Below are positions 8,384-14,331 of a stretch of DNA of 21,012 nt, in pieces (the stretch's first letter is position 1; each line of letters begins with the position of its first letter). The notes beneath the pieces were generated by a model that was not told the DNA's origin, did no database searches, and saw only the letters and a program-made list of their open reading frames with translations. Origin of the DNA: Bacilli bacterium. GTDB taxonomy: Bacteria > Bacillota_I > Bacilli_A > ML615J-28 > CAG-698. Position numbers and translations under genes: made by a program. Location: contig JAQUYJ010000004.1 in NCBI GenBank assembly GCA_028691905.1, positions 1 to 21,012 on the forward strand. The letters run 5' to 3'.

Positions 8384-8466
8384 TCAGTTGATTTTGCCCC
8401 CCCTCTCCTAATAAGTTTATTCTTTTGACCCGAAAATAGATTTAAAACGAAATTTTAGCCGTTTTT
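8345..8466 (+). repeat. Direct repeat CGAAA..T.AGCCGTTTTT, two copies
   Basis: A 19-bp sequence at 8345-8363 recurs at 8448-8466 with three differences. The shorter TTTTAGC motif occurs at 8339, 8360, 8453 and 8479. This is a second, unrelated repeat family in the space between the two octamer arrays. Confidence 0.5.
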
Positions 8467-8612
8467 TCATGGTTCTAATTTTAGCCCAGAAAGAATTCCT
8501 TTGTTTTTTAAAAGAAGGGTTTGAAAAGGCTTTGTTTTCAAACTCAATCAAAACAATTTTAAACTCTATTTTTGTCCATTTTTGTGTTTTTTGTCTGTTT
8601 TTACGCTTTTTT

Positions 8613-8700
8613 TATGTATTTATGTGTATATTTATTTATGTTTTTATTTATTTACATATTTATGTTTTTGTGGTATTATGTTTATATGTAAATATTATTG
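8613..8700. repeat. Array 2: eleven contiguous 8-bp units overlapping the RHH promoter
   Basis: Octamers in order: TATGTATT, TATGTGTA, TATTTATT, TATGTTTT, TATTTATT, TACATATT, TATGTTTT, TGTGGTAT, TATGTTTA, TATGTAAA, TATTATTG. The run TATTTATT, TACATATT, TATGTTTT is shared with array 1 in the same order, and both arrays carry a TGTG unit soon after it. The arrays therefore look like a duplicated element. Array 2 ends 31 bp before the RHH start codon and contains its likely promoter. Confidence 0.75.
8651..8679 (+). promoter_or_regulatory. Promoter P2 of the RHH-parA operon, inside array 2
   Basis: TTTACA (8651-8656, five of six consensus bases), 17 bp, then TATTAT (8674-8679), preceded by TGG (extended -10). 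The -35 uses the inverted box TACATATT, and the extended -10 accounts for the most deviant unit, TGTGGTAT. A protein bound to the array would cover the promoter, so autorepression is expected. Confidence 0.7.
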
Positions 8701-8731
8701 TTTTATAGAATGAAAAACAAGGAGGAATAAA

Positions 8732-8947
8732 ATGAATTCTAATTCAACACCATTCAAAAAAAGAGAAAATCCGCTATCCAAACTGGGGAAAGCTCCTGTC
8801 GTTTCCAACGACCGTGACAAGTACACCGCAACCATGGACCGTGATCTTCGCAAGCGCTTGAAAGTAGCAGCTGCTATGAAAGGTGTTCAGGTCTCTACCT
8901 TTATTGAAGAAGCCTGTGCAGAAAAATTGGAAAGAGAGGGATACTGA
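8732..8947 (+). CDS. Ribbon-helix-helix DNA-binding protein, probable partition adaptor (ParG/Omega-like)
   Basis: A 71-aa basic protein. Residues 1-28 form a polar tail. A short beta strand (KYTATM, 30-35) and two helices (about 37-50 and 53-67, RKRLKVAAAMKG then VSTFIEEACAEKL) give the MetJ/Arc ribbon-helix-helix pattern. Size and layout match plasmid centromere-binding proteins such as ParG (76 aa) and Omega (71 aa), which have a mobile N-terminal tail that touches the ParA partner. It has a strong AAGGAGGAA site. Its stop overlaps the parA start (TGATG), so the two are translationally coupled. Two arrays of 8-bp boxes upstream are its probable targets, and one covers its own promoter. Function is inferred from fold and context; a plain transcription regulator is the alternative. 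Confidence 0.8.
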   Translation: MNSNSTPFKKRENPLSKLGKAPVVSNDRDKYTATMDRDLRKRLKVAAAMKGVQVSTFIEEACAEKLEREGY

Positions 8948-9729
8948 TGGCTGTTGTCTCTACATTTTGTAAGAAGGGCGGAGTCGGCAAGACTACTTTT
9001 ATCGGTTATTTAGCCCATTATTATGCAACTACAGGTAAAAAAGTACTTATTTTAAGTGTGGATGACCAAAACAGTGTCTTCAAGCTGTTCGGAGAAGAGG
9101 ATAAAATCTTTGAAGTCGGAGACAATTACCTCGAATTTCTGATGGCAGGACATGCTGAACTGGGCGATGTCCTGATTGAAGTACGGGAAAACCTTTATAT
9201 CATCAAAACTTTAAATACAGATAAGCTTTCAATGAAACTGACATTGGAACGGGCTCAGGAAAAGACGCTGAATTACATCATCAAACAGTATTCTACTTTT
9301 TTTGATTACATTTTTATCGATTTTCCCCCTTCCAGCAGCCGATTGACGGAAGTTTTATTGGATATGAGCGATGGAATTATTGTTGTTGTCGGTCTGGACA
9401 GCCTTGGCTTGAACGGTTTTATCAATACCATTCAGTATTTTGTTGACAATGACATCGATTTAAACAATATCAAGTATATTTTACCGAACGGATACAGTGT
9501 AAACCGCCGGGCACCCCGCATTTCACTGGAAACACTGCAGACCCAGGCTAAAGAATTTACCCCCAACGCGACTGTTTTGCCTCCCCTGAAAGAAAAAGCA
9601 ATAATTAAGAATATTCAGGCTGAAGGAGTCAGTGTTTTTGACGATAAACCGCTTCCCCGTTATGATCAGGACGCCAAAGACGGGTTAAAAAAGGATTTGT
9701 TGGAGTTATTTACATACATAAAGATGTAA
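8947..9729 (+). CDS. ParA-family partition ATPase
   Basis: A 260-aa deviant Walker ATPase of the ParA/MinD superfamily. It begins MAVVSTFCKKGGVGKTT, with the signature lysine K10 and P-loop lysine K15. Walker A' is SVDDQNS (about 37-43) and Walker B is FIDFPP (123-128). There is no N-terminal helix-turn-helix domain, so it belongs with Soj and plasmid type Ib (ParF, Delta) rather than with type Ia ParA proteins that repress their own operon. That job would fall to the RHH protein whose gene overlaps it by 1 nt. The expected role is ATP-dependent movement or positioning of DNA carrying the octamer arrays. It is read toward dnaN and ends at a shared bidirectional terminator. It is not the usual Soj context, because no ParB-type gene accompanies it. 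Confidence 0.88.
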   Translation: MAVVSTFCKKGGVGKTTFIGYLAHYYATTGKKVLILSVDDQNSVFKLFGEEDKIFEVGDNYLEFLMAGHAELGDVLIEVRENLYIIKTLNTDKLSMKLTLERAQEKTLNYIIKQYSTFFDYIFIDFPPSSSRLTEVLLDMSDGIIVVVGLDSLGLNGFINTIQYFVDNDIDLNNIKYILPNGYSVNRRAPRISLETLQTQAKEFTPNATVLPPLKEKAIIKNIQAEGVSVFDDKPLPRYDQDAKDGLKKDLLELFTYIKM

Positions 9730-9757
9730 ATATGGTTTTCTTTCCTATAAGAGAACT

Positions 9758-9784
9758 AAAAAAAGACCGTTTCGGTCTTTTTTT
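9758..9784. terminator. Bidirectional terminator between parA and dnaN
   Basis: A perfect 12-bp stem (seven A then GACCG; CGGTC then seven T) with a TTT loop has U tracts on both strands. It lies between the convergent parA and dnaN stop codons and can serve both. Confidence 0.93.
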
Positions 9785-9786
9785 GT

Positions 9787-10911
9787 TTAAGCCACCCGTA
9801 CCGGGAGGATTAACTGGACATGATTTACATCATATTCGCCTGTAATGATAAACGGTTTGATTTCTCCGGTGAAATGAATGGTGATTTCAGCTGAATCAAA
9901 GGACCGAAGGGCGTCTAAAAAGAATTTGGAACTGAATGCAATCTGAAACGGAACCAATGAACTGCATTCAAGTGGATATACTTCTTCCAAAGCCGCTCCC
10001 ACTTCGTTTGATGTGGAGGATATTTCCACAATTTTGTCACTGGTAAGGGTTAATTTTATAATATTGGTTGTTTCTATGCTGTTGAACAGGGAAGCGCGGT
10101 CGATTGTTGCAATTAACTCCTGTTTGTTGAACTTGATGCTGGTCATAAACACGTTTGGAATCAAACTGTTGGTATTAGGGAAGGTTCCTTCGATCAAACG
10201 GGACTGAAACAGAATGTTTTTATACTTAAACAGGATTTTGGTGTTGGAAAAGTGAATATGAACTGCTTCTTCCAGCTCCTCCATTACCTTGTTTAGTTCA
10301 TCCAGGCTTCGGCTTGGAATAATAACGTTGATTTTCGGGTGTGTTTTTTCAAAAACCATGTATTTTTTGGCTAAACGGAAGCTGTCCGTGGCAATTGCCT
10401 CCAGGGTGTTCTCATTGGCAGCAAAAGAAATGCCGGTCAAGACCATTCTTGTTTCCGAAACGCTGGCTGCAAAGGTTGTTTTTTTGATAATCTGTTTTAA
10501 ATTCAGGACATCCATTGTCAGATGAATATCACTTTCGTCAAAAGCAATCATTGGAAAAGCATCTTTATCCAAAACATTTAAGGTAAAATTACTTCTTTCC
10601 GCCAGAATTTTAACCATGTTTTCTTCAAACGTCATAAAATCAACGTTTTTGGATTCCACTTTTCTGGTGATTTCCAGTAAAAACTTACCCGGAAGAACAA
10701 CAACACCTTCTTCTTCAATGAGAATTAAGTTGGGATTCTGCAGTTTGGTTTGAATGGATATATCGGAATTGGATGCTGTCAGTAAAACAAAATCCTTTCT
10801 GACGTCAATTTTTATACCTGTAAGAATGGGCATCTGCGGTTTGTTGGATAATGCTCTTGCAACATGGTTCAGGTTCGTTAAGAGAAAATCGCGATTGATT
10901 GAAAACTTCAT
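9787..10911 (-). CDS. dnaN: DNA polymerase III beta subunit (sliding clamp)
   Basis: Forms the dimeric ring that tethers the replicative polymerase to DNA. At 374 aa it has the normal length of three similar clamp domains. It starts MKFSINRDFLLTNLNHVARAL and ends with the family's C-terminal motif (LILPVRVA, usually LILPVRT). An AAGGAGA Shine-Dalgarno sits ahead of the ATG. It follows dnaA by 66 bp that contain DnaA boxes, so clamp transcription probably depends on the dnaA operon and on the origin. Unlike the usual Bacillota order it is not followed by yaaA: a terminator and the opposite-strand RHH/ParA block come next. Confidence 0.98.
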   Translation of the reverse strand: MKFSINRDFLLTNLNHVARALSNKPQMPILTGIKIDVRKDFVLLTASNSDISIQTKLQNPNLILIEEEGVVVLPGKFLLEITRKVESKNVDFMTFEENMVKILAERSNFTLNVLDKDAFPMIAFDESDIHLTMDVLNLKQIIKKTTFAASVSETRMVLTGISFAANENTLEAIATDSFRLAKKYMVFEKTHPKINVIIPSRSLDELNKVMEELEEAVHIHFSNTKILFKYKNILFQSRLIEGTFPNTNSLIPNVFMTSIKFNKQELIATIDRASLFNSIETTNIIKLTLTSDKIVEISSTSNEVGAALEEVYPLECSSLVPFQIAFSSKFFLDALRSFDSAEITIHFTGEIKPFIITGEYDVNHVQLILPVRVA

Positions 10912-10934
10912 ATTTTATCTCCTTTTATTTATTG

Positions 10935-10977
10935 TTTTTCTTTTTATTATTATTAGGGACTGTGGATAAGTGGATAA
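10935..10977 (-). other. oriC, downstream part (DnaA boxes and AT-rich unwinding tract)
   Basis: Read on the minus strand, two DnaA boxes lie end to end: TTATCCACT (10977-10969) and the perfect TTATCCACA (10969-10961), sharing one base. They are directly adjacent to the dnaA stop codon. Next come a short C-rich stretch (GTCCC) and a TAA-TAA-TAA-TAA run, then an AT tract reaching the dnaN ribosome-binding site. This is the order known for the B. subtilis unwinding element (boxes, GC-rich step, DnaA-trio), although the triplets here fit the trio consensus only partly. Confidence 0.75.
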
Positions 10978-12351
10978 CTATTCCTTTTCCAGCTTTTTTT
11001 CTACATATTCGATGTCACTTTTGGTGTGAGGATTGGTTTTAATCAACTCTTTTATTTTATCATAACCGTGGGCAACCGTTGCATGATCCCGTTTTCCGAA
11101 ACATTCACCGATTTTCTTTAACGGAGTATGGTGTTTTTCGCGGATAATGTAGAAGGCGACATTGCGCGCATAGACAATTTGGTTTTTCCTGCTGTTGGAT
11201 ATCAAATCCTCAATGGAAATTTGAAAATAAGCAGATACCACTTCCTTGATTCGGTCAATATCCTTCATCTTATTGGACAAGCGGTCCATCCCGGCCGGGA
11301 TGATACTTCCCAAAGCGATGGAGATTGTATCATATGTGAAAGGAAGATCCAGAGAAACACAGTAGGTGACATAACGCCGCAGCGCTCCCTCCAAATCACG
11401 GATGTTGTTGGGAAAGAGTTCCGCAATTGTTTCCAAAACATCATTGGGGACGTCTTTTGGATTGTTTAACAGGAACAAAAGCTTTCTTTTCACGATATTG
11501 TATCTTAAATCTTTATCGGGAGCTTTGATATCAGCACTCATTCCCCAGTTGAAGCGGGATTTCAAACGGGCCATCAGCTTTAAATCACTTGCCACCCGGT
11601 CAGAAGTAATAACAATTTGTTTATTGTTTTCATGCAAATAGTCAAAAACCTTGAAAAATTCTTCCTGGGTACTTGTTTTTCCTTCCAGAAACTGGATATC
11701 ATCAACAAGCAGTAAATCAGCCAGGCGATAGTGATTGTAGAACTCTTCTATCCGGTCCCGCCCTTTTTTGGTGGAAGTGGAAAGAAAATAATCTTCCGCA
11801 AACTGCTGTGCACTCGTATATACGACGTTTGCCTGGGGATTGTTATCCAAAACATAGTGGCCGATTGCCATCATGAGATGGGTTTTTCCCAAACCGACAT
11901 CCCCAAAAAGATAAAGGGGATTATAGACAGAATAAGGAGATTCCGCTACTTTCATCGCCGAAAGGAAGGCAAAACGGTTACTTTCACCGACAACAAAGTT
12001 ATTGAAAGTAAATTCAGCGCGCAAACGTCTTTTGCTTTTGTTGACATTTACTTCTTCTACAGCGGTAATTAGGTTTTCTTTTTCTTTTTTTGCTTCATCA
12101 GCAGTAATAAATTTCCAACGGATTTTTGAATTGGTCTTTGTTTGGATGAAATCATCCATTCGCTTGGAGTGAAACTTCTCAATTTTAAATTTAGACAGCG
12201 CATCAGGAACAACAATATAAATAAAATCCGGCTCGCATTTATGCACTTGGGTCAAGTCCTGGAACAGTTCATCGAAGTCATCTTTATTCATTTCTTGCTG
12301 CAGTTGATGAAGAAAGTCCTCCAAATATTGTTTACACACATCTAAGTTCAT
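10978..12351 (-). CDS. dnaA: Chromosomal replication initiator DnaA
   Basis: Binds DnaA boxes and opens oriC. I choose the ATG at 12351 (MNLDVCKQYL, 457 aa) because it has an AAGAGGT site 8 nt upstream. The longer frame from 12408 adds 19 residues with no ribosome site and runs through the promoter region. Domain I is residues 1 to about 80. Domain III carries Walker A GDVGLGKT (150-157) and Walker B LLLVDD (213-218). Domain IV ends with the DNA-binding signature RDHATVAHG (421-429). DnaA boxes flank the gene on both sides. The gene is divergent from the membrane-protein gene and rpmH. Confidence 0.97.
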   Translation of the reverse strand: MNLDVCKQYLEDFLHQLQQEMNKDDFDELFQDLTQVHKCEPDFIYIVVPDALSKFKIEKFHSKRMDDFIQTKTNSKIRWKFITADEAKKEKENLITAVEEVNVNKSKRRLRAEFTFNNFVVGESNRFAFLSAMKVAESPYSVYNPLYLFGDVGLGKTHLMMAIGHYVLDNNPQANVVYTSAQQFAEDYFLSTSTKKGRDRIEEFYNHYRLADLLLVDDIQFLEGKTSTQEEFFKVFDYLHENNKQIVITSDRVASDLKLMARLKSRFNWGMSADIKAPDKDLRYNIVKRKLLFLLNNPKDVPNDVLETIAELFPNNIRDLEGALRRYVTYCVSLDLPFTYDTISIALGSIIPAGMDRLSNKMKDIDRIKEVVSAYFQISIEDLISNSRKNQIVYARNVAFYIIREKHHTPLKKIGECFGKRDHATVAHGYDKIKELIKTNPHTKSDIEYVEKKLEKE

Positions 12352-12373
12352 TATTCTATTACCTCTTACATAA

Positions 12374-12402
12374 ATGATACCACAATTCAAAGCAAATAGA
12401 AA
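12374..12402 (-). promoter_or_regulatory. Possible dnaA promoter
   Basis: Minus strand: TATCAT (12379-12374) preceded by TGG, an extended -10, with a poor -35 (TTTCTA) at 17 bp. It would start transcription almost at the Shine-Dalgarno site, giving a very short leader, so a promoter further upstream among the DnaA boxes is also possible. Confidence 0.35.
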
Positions 12403-12432
12403 GTGCAAAATGGAAAAATAATCGAAAAATAA

Positions 12433-12515
12433 TTATTCACTTATCCGCATGGGGATTACCTTCCCCAAAAGGAGGAAACTTATCCACTTTTTATCCACAG
12501 TGAATAAGTTGATAA
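12433..12515. other. oriC, upstream part (DnaA-box cluster)
   Basis: Six 9-mers resemble TTATCCACA. On the plus strand: TTATTCACT (12433), TTATCCGCA (12441), TTATCCACT (12480) and a perfect TTATCCACA (12491). On the minus strand: TTATTCACT (12507-12499) and TTATCAACT (12515-12507). The last three abut or overlap one another. With the boxes behind dnaA this forms the bipartite origin typical of Bacillota. The cluster probably also autoregulates dnaA. Confidence 0.85.
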
Positions 12516-12535
12516 CAACGAAAAGTAAAAAAAAC

Positions 12536-12564
12536 TTGCAAAACAGCAGCTTTTATTGTAAACT
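12536..12564 (+). promoter_or_regulatory. Possible promoter for the 12612 membrane-protein gene
   Basis: TTGCAA (12536-12541), 17 bp, then TAAACT (12559-12564). The -10 is weak; TATATA at 12564 would be an alternative but with a 22-bp spacer. Confidence 0.4.
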
Positions 12565-12595
12565 ATATAAGAAATCAAATAGGGAGGAAGAGCGT

Positions 12596-12622
12596 TTGCT
12601 CGGTACAAAAGATGAAAAATAA
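12596..12622 (+). CDS. Possible 8-codon leader ORF upstream of the 12612 gene
   Basis: A TTG start (12596) sits at the ideal distance (8 nt) from the strong GGGAGG site at 12582-12587. It reads eight codons and stops with TAA at 12620-12622, overlapping the start of the next gene in another frame. The ATG at 12612 is 24 nt from the same ribosome site and has none of its own. This suggests a leader peptide with coupled re-initiation, or a sequence error near 12600. Nothing else supports its expression. Confidence 0.3.
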   Translation: MLGTKDEK

Positions 12623-13700
12623 TCAACTACACCCCATCAACCAATTTATCAACAGATTAAATAAAAGCGGATTTGTATTGCTGATTGGAATATACATCGC
12701 TTTACTCGTGTTTTTACTGTTTGTTTTAACGCCAAAAAGAGATTATGTTGTGGTTCCCAATTACAGCCATGATTTGTTTAATGAAGAAATCAACGCCCAA
12801 ATAACAGTTGTCGGGTTACGGACCTTTGATGAAGAGGAAAACATGACAACCAAGTACAGCATTCTTGCCAGATTGCAGGGTAGAAGGCCGGAAGACAATC
12901 TGGATCCAAATCTCCAACTGGAACGGTTCCAATTAAGTTCTTATCTGGAAAACGGTAAAATGTATTATTTTACGGAACAAAGCGGAAACAAAACCCCTAT
13001 TACCCACAGCTATACGATGTATAAGGAAGCAGAGGAAACCATTCCCAGCAGTTTCTTTGTCAGTATTCAGTATCAGGATTTGGAAGGAGCAAGCAAAGTC
13101 GCGACCTTCTATGAACAAATGATGCTCACCCTAACAAACAAAGAAACCTATACCAATACAAATAAATTAACCCATATTGAATCAATTGAAGGCGTTGACA
13201 CAGAAGTAACAGACGCCAAGATCGCTTTTATTGCGACTTCTGATACGAAAAACTATACCGTAAGCGTTCGGATTACTATTCCTAAAATGAGTGAAGATTA
13301 CCATGTAGATATGCAGTCCTGGTATGTTGATGATCAGGGGGAAGCCTATCCTTTCATCGGTGTATACGGTTATGCGGACCAACGTTCCACGTTCAATCAC
13401 GCAAACCGCCCTATTCCCAAGCAAATCAATCCCGTATCCATTTATTCAAAACTGAATTTCTACCGGGATGAAGCATTGGTTGGAACCATTAATTATACAC
13501 AGCTGATTGATAACTTGCCAAACAATTTCGGAACTGAACCGACTCCTGATTTACAGCCGGACAATCCGGCACCTACACCTTTATTCACAACTACAGAATG
13601 GATTATTGCCGGAACCGTGTTTGCAGGATTGGCTGCAGCAAGTGTCGGCTATTATATTTTCGATAAAAAAAGAAAACAGTCTACCCATCCAAAAGAATAA
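12612..13700 (+). CDS. Two-TM protein with large extracytoplasmic domain, function unknown
   Basis: I do not recognise this 362-aa protein. An N-terminal TM helix (about 19-41, FVLLIGIYIALLVFLLFVL) follows a cytoplasmic stretch of 18 residues. Residues 43 to about 320 are polar and should lie outside the membrane. A Pro/Thr/Asp-rich linker (TEPTPDLQPDNPAPTP) leads to a second TM helix (about 328-350) and a basic tail (DKKRKQ), so both ends are cytoplasmic. No catalytic motif or cysteine pattern is visible. It lies between dnaA and rpmH, where most Bacillota have only origin DNA. It probably has its own promoter, and the ribosome site is displaced (see the leader ORF at 12596). The stop is followed at once by the rpmH promoter, with no terminator seen between them. 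Confidence 0.85.
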   Translation: MKNNQLHPINQFINRLNKSGFVLLIGIYIALLVFLLFVLTPKRDYVVVPNYSHDLFNEEINAQITVVGLRTFDEEENMTTKYSILARLQGRRPEDNLDPNLQLERFQLSSYLENGKMYYFTEQSGNKTPITHSYTMYKEAEETIPSSFFVSIQYQDLEGASKVATFYEQMMLTLTNKETYTNTNKLTHIESIEGVDTEVTDAKIAFIATSDTKNYTVSVRITIPKMSEDYHVDMQSWYVDDQGEAYPFIGVYGYADQRSTFNHANRPIPKQINPVSIYSKLNFYRDEALVGTINYTQLIDNLPNNFGTEPTPDLQPDNPAPTPLFTTTEWIIAGTVFAGLAAASVGYYIFDKKRKQSTHPKE

Positions 13701-13707
13701 AAATATC

Positions 13708-13736
13708 TTGACAACAAGGAGAGAGATGGGTATAAT
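13708..13736 (+). promoter_or_regulatory. Strong promoter of rpmH-rnpA-yidC-jag
   Basis: Perfect TTGACA (13708-13713), 17 bp, perfect TATAAT (13731-13736), starting 8 nt after the stop codon of the preceding gene. This is the best consensus promoter in the window and fits the high demand for a ribosomal protein. Confidence 0.93.
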
Positions 13737-13774
13737 AGGGAAGAAAAATAACGGTAGCATAGGAGGTGCGTATT

Positions 13775-13912
13775 ATGCTAGGGAATACCTTTTATCCCAA
13801 CAAAAGAAAAAGAAGCAAAGTTCATGGTTTTCGTGCCCGTATGAAAACCGTTGGCGGAAGAAAAGTATTAGCTCGTAGACGTTTAAGAGGACGAGTTAAA
13901 CTAACTGCTTAA
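13775..13912 (+). CDS. rpmH: 50S ribosomal protein L34
   Basis: A 45-aa, very basic protein of the large ribosomal subunit. From residue 8 it matches L34 throughout: PNKRKRSKVHGFRARM, then KTVGGRKVLARRRLRGR. The N-terminus is odd: it reads MLGNTFYPNK where most L34 proteins have MKRT(F/Y)QPNK, so it is one residue longer and lacks the KR and Q. The ATG at 13775 is 8 nt after an AGGAGG site, and no better in-frame start exists. The same pattern of gene order as elsewhere (rpmH, rnpA, yidC, jag) confirms the identity. It is expressed from the consensus promoter at 13708. Confidence 0.95.
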   Translation: MLGNTFYPNKRKRSKVHGFRARMKTVGGRKVLARRRLRGRVKLTA

Positions 13913-13925
13913 AACAAAAATTGAG

Positions 13926-13968
13926 GACCACCTGACAGTCGCAATACTACAGGGGGTCTTTTTGTTTT
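13926..13968 (+). terminator. Partial terminator/attenuator between rpmH and rnpA
   Basis: GACCACCTG (13926-13934) pairs with CAGGGGGTC (13950-13958) with one mismatch. TTTTTGTTTT follows. Placed directly after rpmH, it would lower rnpA, yidC and jag transcription relative to rpmH while allowing readthrough. Confidence 0.75.
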
Positions 13969-13980
13969 CAAGGGGGGTTT

Positions 13981-14331
13981 ATGAACCGTAAATACAGTTT
14001 AAAGAAAAATAAAGACATTGCGCAGGTATTGAAATGGAAAAAGGTAGTAAGCAATGCTTATTATATTATCTATTATCGGCCCAGCCTCGTCAGCCAGATT
14101 CGGTTTGCCTTTTCTGTTTCCAAAAAAATCGGGAACGCGGTAACGAGAAACTATGAAAGACGGGTGATGAAAGAAGTGATTCGGCCCTTTCTTGAAGGGA
14201 TGAAAGAGCTGGATTGTTTAATGGTTGTGAAAAAAGAAGCAACGAAATTAACCTTTCATGAGAAAGAACAGCACATTTTGGTTTTAATAGAAAAATTAGC
14301 AAAGAAAAAAGGAGAAAAAAATGACCAGTAA
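13981..14331 (+). CDS. rnpA: Ribonuclease P protein component
   Basis: Basic protein cofactor of the RNase P ribozyme, which trims the 5' leader of tRNA precursors. At 116 aa it has normal length. It begins MNRKYSLKKNKDI (family: the K-x-x-x-F/I-x-x-V region). The RNR signature is IRFAFSVSKKIGNAVTRNYERRVMKE, with the conserved lysines and arginines present. The ATG has a G-rich ribosome site (AGGGGGG). Its last 11 nt overlap the start of yidC, pointing to translational coupling. Confidence 0.96.
   Translation: MNRKYSLKKNKDIAQVLKWKKVVSNAYYIIYYRPSLVSQIRFAFSVSKKIGNAVTRNYERRVMKEVIRPFLEGMKELDCLMVVKKEATKLTFHEKEQHILVLIEKLAKKKGEKNDQ

Larger units (their letters stand above)
7320..8731. other. 1.4-kb T-rich non-coding region with partition-type repeats
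   Basis: No credible gene is seen on either strand. The plus strand is strongly enriched in T over A for more than 1 kb, so open frames here encode only Phe/Leu/Tyr-rich low-complexity peptides. The structure I can see is groups of 8-bp TATG-type boxes at several places, a 20-bp palindrome beside a promoter, two long 8-bp-phased arrays, a 13-bp inverted repeat and a partly repeated CGAAA..AGCCGTTTTT sequence. These are listed separately. The interval replaces the normal short dnaN-yaaA spacer and probably serves the RHH/ParA genes downstream. Confidence 0.7.

Noticed and set aside
8211..8700. CRISPR or ordinary microsatellite reading of the arrays
   Set aside because: There are no spacers between repeats, so not CRISPR. 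The units vary in sequence but hold phase, and the same deviant units recur in both arrays, unlike slippage of a simple repeat.
8469..8708. 79-codon hydrophobic frame covering array 2
   Set aside because: Translation of T-rich repeats; no ribosome site and it covers the RHH promoter.
12352..12408. Longer DnaA start at 12408 (19 extra residues)
   Set aside because: No ribosome site, and the extension covers the possible promoter and the true AAGAGGT site of the ATG at 12351.
12451..12466. Small hairpin GGGGA..TCCCC within oriC
   Set aside because: Only a 5-bp stem, too short to claim as a structure without conservation data.
13507..13878. 123-codon frame overlapping the end of the membrane-protein gene and rpmH
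   Set aside because: It crosses the consensus promoter and lies out of frame with both real genes.
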